Shown here: positions 1 to 13,000 of the stretch, piece by piece | How the letters are laid out: every line of letters starts with the position of its first letter | Numbering within the stretch: position 1 is the first letter of the stretch | DNA from: Notospermus geniculatus | Lineage: Eukaryota > Nemertea > Pilidiophora > Heteronemertea > Lineidae | Assembly: GCA_002633025.1 (NCBI GenBank) | Contig: NMRB01000481.1 | Location: forward strand, 26,210-90,209 | Length of the DNA: 64,000 bases | Direction of reading: 5' to 3' | Notes under the pieces: generated by a model | The model's database searches: none | Seen by the model: the letters and a program-made list of their open reading frames with translations, nothing else | Told to the model about the DNA's origin: nothing | Made by a program: the position numbers and the translations under genes

Positions 1-808
1 CTATAGACATGGCCCAGAATTAGCGGACCTATGTTTACATAGATTGACATGACACCTATTTTCAGACGGCCAGTGCATAAAAACTACGCTTTGAAAGTGA
101 ACCCACCACCCATCAAAACGGAGTACGAGATCTCTAGATCATCCCCATGTAAACAATACGGCGTGTATCTCCTCAATACGTGTGTACAGATCGATTGAAG
201 TTGAAATTTTGGTTCTTATGTTTGCACAACACACGTTTTGCCTTGGGAGAGCTGTGGATTTCTGTTGCGTCGTGACGCCAATGACGTAACGTCACGCCCG
301 CCGCACACACGAATTTTGACCATTTTTCTGATGATTGCCTCAATAAAATCACTCTTTTCTAAATCTTCGATCATTTGGGTCCCAAAATTTTTGGATTGCC
401 AATATCCAGAAGTAATCCTCTTTCCAATGGCCAAAAAGAATAAAATTATTCTCAAGCTACATCTGATTTCTGCTAAGATTTTTAGGAGATGGTCGAAAAC
501 TGGACCGGGTGTCCCGTTAATTCTGGGCCATGTCTATAGCGTGACAAATACCATGCTGTGATGTCACAGATTGAATGGGGAGGGTGAAGAATACCATGCT
601 GTGATATCACAGATTCAATGTGGAGGGTGAAGAATACCATGCTGTGATATCACAGATTGGATGGAGGGGGCAGGGCATGCTATGATATCACAGATTGAAT
701 TCCACTGACTAGGGGTGAAAAACGGTGATCTGTGAAAACTTTTAAATGTGTTATTGACGAAATTAATACTGCGTGTGCAAAGGGATAACAATGTTCGGTG
801 CAGTATTA
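1..808. other. 3' flank / probable 3' UTR of the receptor gene
   Basis: No gene is visible. Reading the minus strand past the stop at 809, I see no AATAAA or ATTAAA poly(A) signal down to position 1, so the end of the transcript is not located. The only clear structure is the tandem repeat at 547-705. Confidence 0.5.
547..705. repeat. 43-base tandem repeat, about 4 copies
   Basis: The unit starts near TACCATGCTGTGATATCACAG, itself partly self-complementary (CTGTGATATCACAG), followed by a purine-rich spacer. Copies begin at about 549, 592, 635 and 676; the last is the most diverged. It lies 100-260 bases past the receptor stop codon and may be transcribed in the 3' UTR. Confidence 0.85.
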
Positions 809-1075
809 TTATAAACAAGCTTCCTTTTCTGTGCACGTTTCATCAATGTTGTGATCTCCTTCACCCTGATCGTTGACAGCTTCGCCACTTTGTCCACCGG
901 GTTGTGTCGTCGTAGTTTTGATGGCACTCTGATGTAGGGATACCTCACCATTGTTGGTCGTCATGGTGTTGTTGCTGATGGGTCTGTAGGCCGCATTGTT
1001 GAACGTCATAGGGATGGAGTTAACGGCAGGTAAGGAATAGTGCTTCGAAATGGATTTCTTTGCGCCGGGCCCGTC
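809..1075 (-). CDS. RXFP-like receptor exon 16: C-terminal tail and stop
   Basis: A 267-base final coding exon, starting in phase 0 at acceptor TATCATTCCAG and ending at TAA (complement of 809-811). It encodes residues 708-795, a low-complexity cytoplasmic tail rich in N, T, Q and E with no domain I recognise. Assignment rests on the splice site, the phase and the open frame right after the TM7 exon. A different terminal exon cannot be excluded. Confidence 0.72.
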   Translation of the reverse strand, partial: DGPGAKKSISKHYSLPAVNSIPMTFNNAAYRPISNNTMTTNNGEVSLHQSAIKTTTTQPGGQSGEAVNDQGEGDHNIDETCTEKEACL

Positions 1076-4000
1076 CTGGAATGATACGGACATATAGATA
1101 AGAGAGGAGAAACAAATCCTGGGCGATCACAAGTCCTGATCAACCGGTGGGATATATCGACATCAGAGAGGATGCGCAGCTTTCCGACTCCGACTTCAAC
1201 TACGAGAATGAATTGCAGTCCGCTGTGGACATCCTTGATAAAAACGATTTGACAGACGTTTGCAAATCATAAAATGTCATAACTTTGTGGCAGAATAATT
1301 TTGACTCGTAATCGGAAGTGCGCATAAATCGCAAATATCGTAGTCGTGTCTCAAAGTCGTAACGACTAGGATTACGACTTCAGTATTCATTATTTATCCG
1401 CACTTCCGATTTATTAAGCCAATTTTTTTCTGCCTTCAATTTATGGTGTTTGACGAATTGAAAACTTCTATCACATCGTTTTTATCAAGGATGTCCATAG
1501 CGGATTGCAATTCATTCTCGAAGTTGAAGTCGGAAACATGCGCATCCTCTCTATTATCGGCTCAGGTGGCTTCGTCTTGGGCCGACCGCACAGAAAGTCC
1601 GACAGTGCTACTGGCGCCTATCGGCGGTTATAACGCATTTTCTTACTAAACTGCCGATATAGGCACCGAAAGCACTATCGGACTTTCTGTGCGGTCGGCT
1701 CTGGTTTCTTCGACACTGGCCGTACATACCTGCGTTGTATTCGGTAAGTATCTCGGCCTGGTCATTGGATCTGACGAACTGCTCGAGTCGGTCACCTCCG
1801 GACGTCCTGCCCGCCAACAAACACGATACATCCGCTGAACGAACTGCTGTTTAAAAAGCCTTGTTGTCAGCGTGTAGAGGATGGGATTTAAGGCACTGTT
1901 GACGGGGAGGATGAAAACAGCCACCCAAGCGTATAGATTACCATTGATTTTGACTCCTGAAAATGACAATTCCCATAAGAATTTTGACAACACTGAAGAG
2001 CTGCTGTTGCAGCTGCCGGTGAATCCAGATGGCCATCATGTGTTGCCAAATCCCACGTCAAAAAACTTAGGGATGTTGGTACTGTATTGGACTTAACTTT
2101 CTCCGATCACGAGTCACTCACTTTTGGTCGAAACGGCCAAGAGTTCCTAGATGGCAGCAGGGCAGGAACCTCGCTGATGACAGCAAAATTTACATTTATG
2201 GTGCAGCCATCTAGAAAGAACCATGGCTCTAGAGATTCTTTTAGTACGGTATGGGTCCGCTACCGTCGTCTCCGCGCAATTTGCATGCGATGACGAACGG
2301 AGTGAGCATTGAGAACCACCGTTCTGATTACATCAGGATTCCTGAAACCACCTTTGTACTGTAGGACCTTGTACTTACCAGCCAAAGCAACTATCTTGAT
2401 CACAATGACGGGCACCCAGCAAGAGAAATCGGAGAAGACGATAAAGGCAAACCGTCGAGCTAACGACGTCTCTTGGTTCACTTGAGACGACCTTAATGAC
2501 AGTCTAGAAGTCCTTATAACATGGAACATGGCACAGTACGAATAAGTTACAAAGGCAAACGCCGTAAAGTTTATCCCAACGTAAACGAAAGCTGAGTATT
2601 CCCACCCTTGGCCGAAGGGGTCGTGGATGTGTAACGGTAGGCAGACTCCGTTGTTGGAATAATAGTGTTCTCCGAAGTAAGGAATCCGGACTATTGGTAG
2701 GAGAGCTAGAATGAAACTGAACCCCCATATGATAGCCATGATTCCGTACGCTGAACCGAGGCTCCGTCTTTTGATGTTTAGTGGATACATGACGCACATG
2801 TAGCGGTCGAAAGTTATGACCGTGAGAATCAAGACGGACACCTCACTGCTGAGGGAACTGAGGAACCCGCAGGCGTCGCACTCCCACCCGGACCTCCAGT
2901 CGTACTCATGCTGGAGGTAGTCGCCCCGGTACATGACATCACGACTTGCTATCACGAAAAGGTAAATCCCCATCACTAGATCCGCCATTGAGAGATTCTT
3001 TATGAAAAAGGAATGTATTTTATTTGATTCGTTTATGAGAAATCTTCCCAAAAGGACGACTCCATTCACAATACAAGACAGAATAGCGACGATCCAGACG
3101 CATACGCGGAGCAAGGCGTTCTCCAGGAGGTTGTGGTGACTTGATATCCCGTCCCCCTTCGGTTCACAGATCGGCACACGCATGGCGTAGAAACAGAGTT
3201 GGAACCTATCGAAGTACCTGAAATCGGACAAGATTGAAATGATTGTTGTCTTTCAAATTTGGCAGTTTCAGGATGGTCAAAATAGCCATCTTCTTGGATG
3301 GGGAGCGGTGCTGATCATCGAAAGGAACGTTCCTCTCGATCATAGAGACCAACCCTCACAAAAAAACAGGTCAATCGATAATTCAAGATGGCCGCCATAA
3401 CCGCCATCTTGAAATCGGTTTCTTTTCTGTTTCTCAGCACGGGATCTACGGCAACTCAACCTTGAGGAACCGCGTTAAAATGAGGCTTTCACTTATGGCA
3501 CCCGCCCTTGAAGGGGGAAGTTGCTTATTCACTTACACGTGGGTTAAGTTGTGCAATCTGTCGAATATTCCAAATGGTAATGCCTGAAGTTGGTTTCCTT
3601 TCAAATTCCTGGAAATAATCAAAGGCATACAGCAATAATACAATTAACGGGCGTGTATTTAGGGCATCCATTTACAACACAATAATCTGAATACATTGTG
3701 CTGAAGATAAAACAATATTGTTCTCTGTGACGGCCGTATTTTCACTACCCAGAGCTCAAAACACAGGACGAATCCTTCTGGAAGAAAGAAGACACCAAGA
3801 TAGCCCGAATTGGTCCAGTGTTTCAAGCTCCAGGCCCAGGGTTTCTGCTGGAGTAGATTTAGTAGCCAGTTTTGTTGAAATAAGATATTTTTATTAACCA
3901 GGGCAGCAATATAATTCCATATTGTAAATAGCATTACAAAATTTAAGCCAATCATTTATTTCTGTCGCCAGATTATTTTAAAAGTAGCATTTGGCTTCTT

Positions 4001-7000
4001 TGGCTACTGCCAGCAGAAATCCTGCAGGCCCTATTTTGTAAAGCAAAGTTGAGGCCATCATCATGCTGATTGCAGTTTGCCGAATAAGGCAATTAAAGAC
4101 TGCTGACTTCGCTGCACAAATGTGGCTCTGCGGCAAAATGTACTCGACCAGATCGAGGTATCTTGGTCGTGGAAGTGTGCTTGTGCTTTTTTGGGCTGCT
4201 CTGTATAGGCTAAGGGACTGCTCTGCGTAATAGCATCAGTAAAATATCTTTCGTTGGGATTAGCTTATGATCACAATGGTGATTAGTGGCAATACGATGT
4301 TTACAGGGGACGTTCTGGAACTGGTAATGTGCCAAGATAATCACCTAAAAGAAAAATGTGATGGGGCGACCCTGGGTTATGTTTCGCACGGGAGATATTA
4401 GCACGACACCCATTTAACAATCATCCGTCGGTTTTATGGTAAAGTGTCTGCCGGGTTTTTTGTCGTGGAGTAATGTAGTGGGTATGTGTTAGAGGACCAT
4501 CTAAACAGGTCGTTCTTATGTTAGTATATTTGGGGTTATTCGGAACAGAATCATGAAATATGGCGACATAGTGATTGATCCAGTAACGAAACACGCCATT
4601 CTCGAATTATGGATATCGTACAAGGACAAATTTTCCAAGCATCAAGCTAGCATCATCTTGGTCCCAAAATATCCCCCTGTATTAACGTCATGCTCGCTCG
4701 TAAAGGTTTACACGAAGCATTTTTTTGCACTTTCATATTCACTTTAGACATGATGCCCCCAACAGATCACACATTGTCGTCATTCGGTTGATATTTTTCT
4801 AATTTCCGCTCGATTAGTTCGCCACTGTCGTATATATCACCTTATTACCTCACGAAGGAGACAGGACGGAGGCAAACAAATATCCGGTTTGAAGAACAGA
4901 CCATCTCAAAATGACCAACGAGATCCGGCAGATAACATTTATTCCAGGTTATCCGGGGACACTTCTTATTAAAAAATGGCGGCAACCTCCGGTAGACTTG
5001 TTTCCAAGAAACGATGACACCAACAAAATGTACATGTAACTCGTAAGAACGTGGAGTAACATTTTTTTTGAAATGGTTCCGTTATCAAGGACCTGTCATT
5101 TGTCGTGGATATATTTGGTACACTTGTCCATGTAACTGTAATTATACATCAAATGTCCTTCCGGACCGGAATGACGTGGTCGACTAGCGCCAACCTGCCC
5201 CATCTCAGTTTTTGCCGTCAGTGAATCCATCCAAATGTGACAACATAATGCCATTTTGCCGATTTAATTATCTTCAAAAAAGTATCGAATGACGCGGTAA
5301 GTTGCACCATAATGCACTTAAGTAGAAAACAGACCTTCTCGTAGATGTTATCGAGCCACTAGCTGTAATTCATTCACCTGGCAAGCGAGCAAAGTGTCAT
5401 TTCGTTCATGTGCCGTTGCACAATTAAAAGCCGTCTCGGAAATGAATAAGACAAAATTTGCTGCGTCGTTTGATGTGTCGTTGGCATCAGTAAAAGATCC
5501 ATTTTGAAGGGGAAATAATCGCTTATTTAATGATTACTTCAAAATTTTACTACCCAAGAGTCGCATCATGAGATTGTAGTAAATTCAGATGGCGCCGTGC
5601 GGGTGTGGACAACAAACTCTTCGCTCGTTTATCCAGACACCGTGTAAGGTGCTACCCCCTGTATGATGAAGGTGAATCCTAGTTGGGCTAAGCGATATCG
5701 CGAGCGATTCGGGCCGACCGCACAGAAAGTCCGATAGTGCTACAGGCGCCTATCGGCAGTTAACGCATTTTCCCATTAACTAAACCGCCGATAGGCACCG
5801 AAAGCACTATCGGACCTTTTGTGCGGTCGGCCCTGATCGTCAGTGAGCAAAATCGGTTGTTGACGCCAGGTGTGCGCTGGACAACGATGCGTGCAATCTT
5901 CTCGCCAGCGACGATCAACCAATATCAAAGCGTTACAAAAGTGATATCGCCTAGTCTACAGTGGCTGCGAGAAGATCAGTGGCGATTCGATCGCTTGCGA
6001 TATCGTCTGGTGTGCTGCTGGCTTAAAGGAGCACGGTATCGCCACTTTTTCTCGACAGCCGGCGCCACTCTCCAACCCAGGGACTAACTACGTTGTCGGC
6101 GAATTGACCTGACTTGCTACGTACATGAACATTTACTAATGCATTTTTGTAGTTCGTGTTGCTGCTGCTAGGTGGCTTCATCTACGTCGACAGTCAAATT
6201 ACCCAATAGAGATCGCACACCGTGGTCCTTTAAGCGGCGAAAAAGTTATCTGTCGCAAAATTACTGTGATGACTGGCCATCTTCCGACCACATTAGAAAA
6301 AAAATTCTTTCTTGCTTAACAGACGGTCGTTCCCGTGGCCCAGACAATTCCCGTAGGATGAGGGTTTTCAAACCATATAAATGTATTTAAGGAGGATTAC
6401 GGTTCCAGTCACATCTGCCGACTGTAATCATGTTCGCCACGCGGTCTTTGTAACTTTTGTTAATCAGAGAGAACATGACAATCAACTAAGTCATTGGTAT
6501 GGAAACACTTCTCGCTCATTGTCGGAAATTACATTTGTAATCGAAGTTCATTCGATTGTGGAGCATGAACGTGGTGAATTAGACGTTGTTAGCTTAGAGG
6601 CGAAGGATGCAGACAATTGGCCTTTGTTTTTAGTTCGGGAGACGGCGACTGTCATTTAGTAAATCCTAAAGTCGTGTGCATAGTCAGAGAGCAACGTCAC
6701 GTGAAAATCAGACAATCAGGCAGAGATATCAGTGCCACATGAATATGATGTATGTGAATGCCATCAGACAGCGATCATATCACATGAACATAATGTGAAC
6801 ACAATCAGACAGCGATATCACATGAACATGATGTGAACGCAATCAGACAGCGATATCACATGAACAAAATGTTAATGCCATCAGACAGGGATATCACATG
6901 AACATGATGTGAACGCAATCAGACAGTGATATCACATGAACAACATGTTAATGTCATCAGACAGGGATATTACACGAACATGATATGCCAGACAGCAATA

Positions 7001-10000
7001 TGTTGACCAACATTCGCACACGTTTAACCAAAAATTCATAAGCGAGCCGATCGATCGCCTTATAAATTTCTGGTTTAACTGATCGATGCAAGAATGACTT
7101 GCAAACCAGCAGGCCTAGAGCTAATAAGATAAATGAATACTACTTACAAAGAATAAAGATTAGGCATGTGGTCGAACGCCCGTTCGTTCACAACACTGAT
7201 TCGATTTTGCCGGAGGACACTGCAATAATGAAAGAAAATGTAAAACGGCGACGGTGTGACAAATTGGATGAACGAGTTTAATTGAATCCAAGTCGCCTGT
7301 TAGTTTAAATTATCTTGCCGACCTTCAATATAAAATCGTCAGGCGCTTCCTTCCTTTTCCAGTCCTTGCTAGGACGACATCGGATGCTTCCAGTTTCCGT
7401 TGCGGTGAAAGTGTTCGAAGGCACAGTCAGGATTCATGATATTTTGATGACAACACCACAGACTTATCTTTCGACACACAATATTGCACAGAAAAAAAAT
7501 CAACTCGAGTCGAGGCTCAGAGTCTCACTTTAGGGACAAAATGGTTCGAAACACTTTTTGACTCAAAATGAAACAGAAAATATTTCGGCCCGAGACAATG
7601 ACACCTCGTTCCGAGGGAAAATATTTCGGGCCGAGTTGTTATTAATAACAACTCGGCCCGAAATATTTTCCCTCGGAACGANGCTGCAGATATACTCGCA
7701 GTTCAATCAGCATCCTCCTCAACATTTCCCAAAGCAACGGATGTGTTGGAAGCGGAAGTTTCGACGGTAGCTAAGGGATTATACGGCCGCTTTGGTGGAG
7801 CAGCGAGAGCTAGCATCTGTCACAAGCTAATTAATATATCAGCTTGTCCCGCAGGAGGACAATTTCATGACTGGCGAGGGACTCCGTGGTGCAGTTGAAA
7901 ACAGCCACAAAATATACGTCAACCGTACAACTAGATTGGTCACTATACTACCTGACGACTCCCATCCAGGAGCTTAGGTTGCACGGCCTAATTAATCTAC
8001 ATCAAGAAACGACAACTAGGCCTATAAACTGTTTACATGTACCTAAGTTGTCCACACCCTATCGACTCTGCTCGCATAAGGGTCATACGATCAAAAATCC
8101 TTCGAAGGAAAGTGTTTTGTGTCATTTTAAAGTAGCATGAACGTCACGCGACCTGGGGTGGCCGCATAGAAACTCCGCTAGCACTAGCGGAGCCCATCTG
8201 CCGATAGTGCTGCACATCCATGCATTTTAACACCGATAGGCTGTCGAAGCACTAGCGGAGTTTCTATGCGGCTACCCCTGGACTCGGCACTAGAAAGGTA
8301 GCCTATCGGATCTATTCATACTCACAGGTGACGTAGTTCGGTCAGGCTCTCGAACATCGACCGAGAAATCACGGTCAACCTGTTGCCTCCAAGCCCCCTG
8401 AAAAGACGAATAAACAATTCATTGGACGGGTACTTTCATGCCAGACGTATTGCTGTCGCTCTACATGTAAATGTATATGGTTTTTCATCTTATCATTGTG
8501 TCTTACCAAACCCATCGCTTCTTTGGTATTCTTTGGTATTTTGACCAGCTATTTCGCCTTCAAGCAATCCCATCGCTGTGTATTCTTTGGTATTTTGACC
8601 AGCTGTTGCGCCTTCAACCAATCCCATCGCTGTGTATTCTTTGGTATATTTTGACCAGCTATTGCGCCTTCAACCAATCCCATCGCTGTGTATTCTTTGG
8701 TATCTTGACCAGCTATTGCGCCTTCAAGCAATCCCATCGCTGTGTATTCTTTGGTATTTTGACCAGCTATTGTGTCTTCAACCAACCCCATCACTGTGTA
8801 TTCTTTGGTATTTTGACCAGCTATTGCGCATTCAAGCAATCCCATCGCTGTGTATTCTTTGGTGTTTTGACCAGCTTTTGCGCCTTCAACCATTAAGCGT
8901 GTTGTGTGAAATCCACAGCGTTGACATTATGCCTGATGTCGTAGTTTGTTTTTCTGATACACTTCTTTTGTAGTCAGACAGGACTATCAGGTTTCTGGTA
9001 TTGTCTTTCCCACCTTACATGCTTATCTCATACAATAAGTGGGCGATCTATCGGGTGGCATTTCGAGGACCACTCGATTTTTTGCTCCAAACAGTAGAGA
9101 CCGCCACAGAAAGTTTGCTTTGAAAAGAAAGGATGGTTTACGGGTTCAAGAAATTGTAAGAAAGAGACTCGAATTGGCGAACAACTCCAATGTTGCTGAA
9201 ACAGATCAAGTTTCCCAAAAGTTGTTTAAAGCGAATTGATAGCGGATTTTATTTACATTTGGCTGGTGTTTGTAAACACAAAATTTCAGCCAATCAGAAA
9301 GCACGAACATTTCTTTGTTGACATTCTGGAGAAGTTTGTTTACATTTCTTCCCGAAAATTCGTCCCCTTTCAAATTCTATTTCTAAATCAATTTGTTTCG
9401 ACATCAATTCAGTCGCTTTAACAAGCGTTCTTTAAAGCCCCCCGCACACGGTGCGCATCTTGCTGAGCAAAGTTCCACACAGCAAGATGCGCACCGTGTG
9501 CGGGGGGCTTAACGGATGATAAAAATTCTTACAACACGTCATTGAGATATGATATTTAATCACTTGTTTTGTGTATATTTTTGTATGATGCCTTTGATAC
9601 ATGAGAATGCAGACATATTGTATCATTAACTTGATTCGCCTCGACAAAGGTACGGTATTAGCTTTTGAAGTCTATCTGTTATTTTAATTTAGTAAAGTAT
9701 CCAGACGGGCTGAAACCAAATTAACGTGAGCAGCAAAGGTCATAATGTTCCGCAAGTCTCTTCGCAGTAATTGACTCCAGCATAGAGCTCGTTTCACATG
9801 GTCATTATTTTCTCAATAAAATTTTCTGAATTTGCCGCTCATCATGCAGGGCCCACGGCTACCGTAATCTACCCTGTAGAAGGTGTTTCATGTGATGCCA
9901 CAGCGGCCATGTTGGAGGTATACAACAAAACAACAGACTTTCAAAAAAATAGAAGTTAATTCTTTTTTATACCTCCAATATGGCCACAATGAAAACACTC

Positions 10001-13000
10001 TACAATCAGAAATTTGGAGCAAAATGTGACAGCCTACATGTATGTACTACACGGGAGCACAAAGTGATTTTTTTCACCTGGACACGACTATCGCCACCGC
10101 CTCTGCTCGAAGTCGGCAACGACTATAAACTGTTGCCAGCAAAAAATCAACACGCTTGACATTTGTGCCAGTTGTTGCCGATGTAACGATTTTCTGTGTA
10201 GCCCGTGTGCCACTGTGACATTTAGATTGACGGAATAAGGCGCGACTTGACAATGAGCAACACACAGAGAAACAGTGTGTCCCAGTGTGTTCCAAACAAA
10301 GGAAGTCACACAGAAAAATGGCCACACTGAAAAACGTTACACCGGTCGTCACCTCACGTGAGAGGCATGGCGATGGGAACTGACCACAGATTTTCATCAT
10401 TGACCAATCAGCACGGGCTTTCAAATCACGTGAGAATCACAGTTAAATTGCGATGGAAATGACCAGTTGTGGCCTCGTGGGGGATGGGAAAACTCTCCAT
10501 TCGTCGCTCGGCGATAAAAATTACCTGTTCTGCCCTCGTATCCGGTAGGCATAAGTAATCAACTTTACTTTCTGCATGGACAGAATGTACCAAGTCACTA
10601 ATCCGTATAGGCCTACGTTGATTTCTTTCATATTCATATTCCAGCCCAATAAACAATGGTAAACAAAGCACACAGAGAAGATCGGGCACCAGAGAATTTC
10701 AGAGTCCTACAGAGAAGGTTCCTTTCTCGGTGTGTAAATGGTAAGTTTAAGTTAGGTTTGTTTTTCAACGGAGGGAATTAGAAGGAAACGTATGTTTGGT
10801 CAACAAAGTGGCAGGTTTGAATACTTTTAATAAATAATAATGTGAAATAGAAATAGGGTTTCCAAGGTGAAAGACATTGCTTCCTACCAGAATCGAACCC
10901 ACGAACCCTCGCATATGGCATCAATCGCCAGCACTAATAAATAATACGTGTATATTTCGAAGTGTTTTTTTACCAGGGAAGTTAGTTCAGGAAATAAGGA
11001 TGCAAGAGTCGCATGTTTTACGAACTGCGCACTGTTAATTGCAAAATGTGCCCACGGGGAATTTTGGGTGGGTTGGTGAATATGCCAGCTCATACAAAAG
11101 AAATTATTTCAGCACAACCTCTCACGTGTGGTAGGCCTACAGCCAGGTTTCTTTTCAACATGGTTTCATATAAAGACTGTACATATGACATTAAGAAAAA
11201 AAATATTGTCTGAAGCCAAATCGTATATGTTCGTCCTCTTGTGAATAGTGTTGATGCCACTGGGATGCCAATCCTTGTCAATTTCTCATATTAAAATTGT
11301 CCATTTATTTCATCCAGTTAGGGCTTATAACGATTGAATATAATACATCTACGTATTTCTACCACTCATTTTTGCCAAGATTGTTATTTTTCCATTAGAG
11401 TGGGCCATATGAATAATTGCTTTAACTAACCAAAAATAGAGCACAAAAGGCGACACACAAAATGATAAACCGGTAATAAAAGGAGTCGTCCTCCAGAAAT
11501 TTCGCAAATTTTCCACCCCAAGCGGGGTCTTCTTCAGGCTGGCACTTTCAAGTCGAGCTACCAGAAGTGTTGCTCGACTTGAAAGTGCCAGCCTGAAGAA
11601 GGTTTCAGAATCTCAACCTCTCAAATCTGCAATACACTGAATCTGTCTTTCTATCATGAAAACTACACAAACTAGGCCTACATGTAGTTAGAGGTCGTAT
11701 GACGATACTCACAATCTCCTTAGGTTAGTTTGGTATCGAAAGGCTCGCATCTGAACATAGCTAATCAAGTTGTCGTTGATAAGTCTGAAAGAGAAGTGAA
11801 AAAAACTGGCCGTCAAATAATTAAAAGAAGGATATTGCATTATACATGTACTTTAAAAGGAAGGTATGACGAATGACATTCATGTCAAATGCATTCCTTC
11901 TTCGTTCAAAAAGGTCTGAATCCAAACACATCTTTGGCATTCATGTTACAACACGATTAACAAAGCAGACCAGGGTCACGTTAACCGGTAATATCGTTAT
12001 GCTATCATAAGAAAGGACGAAAGTTCTTCCTTTCGCTTGAGTCACGTTTTAACTCCAAATCTTACGATTTCTTTCATGGCTTGAACGGATGAAATTTCAG
12101 TCCCAGCGACAGAAAGGGATTACTCGGATAGCTCTATCTTCACGGCCTGTCGCTTATTCTGCTCGACAGAATACGGGGATTAATAAATGTTTCTACTCAC
12201 ATTTCGCTCACATATCGAAGAGGGGAGAGCATACTGACAGTCAACCGTGTTAGCTTATTGTAGCCCAGGTCTCTGAAAGAATTAACGGAAAAGGTATCGA
12301 ATGAAATTAAGAGAAAAGTTAAAAGTTAATGTTAAAGTTTGGATTTATAGTCAGACATCAACAACGCAGAGGTATCATCCGACTTTACACTTTAACCCCC
12401 AATCTACCATGGAACCTTGAGGAGCAGCTTAAGCCTGGAATCCACTGCTGATTTTCTGCTTTGCGACTTGCTTTGCAACCTGCTATGTACCTGCGATTGA
12501 ATACGATCGCAAGGAACTGATACCGGTCGCCGACCGATTGCCGACTGAAATTGACCACATCTTCGCCATTGGTGGAAATGACGTCTAGCGAGTCCACTAC
12601 GGCGATCGAGTGCCCAGTTGCAAAGCAAGTCGCAAAGCAAAATCAGCTTGAAAATCAATGATGAATTCCGAGCTTTATTACATGTAACTAGTCAAGGAGC
12701 ACCTGGCCACTTAGACCATCCACATTAATGTTACCATGTTCTCGAATTCATTAAAAATATGGACAGCGTCAGCGGCCGAACTTTCAGCCGTCAAGTATCG
12801 GTTTGCGAAAAATGGATGCCCAGAACACATCTCCCCCTTGTTTTCCTGGGTGGGATGGTGCGACGAGCTATTGATAAAAGTCTAAAGGTACACTGGGACA
12901 AACAGGTGATTCTTATTGCCTGGCCACGATTAGGTACCTTTTCTAGGCGGGGTCGGCAACAACTGAAATTATTGCCAGCAACCGTTTCTGAATATCAAAC

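Larger units (their letters stand above)
3609..7147 (-). other. Intron 12 of receptor gene
   Basis: A 3.5-kb phase-2 intron. Nothing is recognised between about 3700 and 5685. After that come two adjacent MITEs (5686-6033, with a nested hairpin, and 6030-6237) and a 38-base minisatellite (6725-6990). Confidence 0.85.
7220..8325 (-). other. Intron 11 of receptor gene
   Basis: A 1.1-kb phase-2 intron carrying the perfect palindrome at 7604-7683 and a hairpin MITE at 8153-8280. No other feature is recognised. Confidence 0.88.
8398..11712 (-). other. Intron 10 of receptor gene
   Basis: A 3.3-kb phase-2 intron. In order it holds the 54-base minisatellite (8515-8895), a stable hairpin (9434-9510), a dispersed repeat with a nested GGTGTAAC element (10075-10520), a weak tRNA-like segment (about 10880-10935) and a hammerhead-like element (11446-11601). 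9520-10070 and 10940-11440 contain nothing I recognise. Confidence 0.85.

Noticed and set aside
3659-3955. Possible membrane protein or extra receptor exon (98 codons, hydrophobic)
   Set aside because: No acceptor and donor in phase with the neighbouring exons, and no receptor similarity.
8471-8973. Repetitive-protein gene or CRISPR-like array
   Set aside because: The 54-base units abut without unique spacers, the frames are open on both strands, and the region is an intron of an animal gene.
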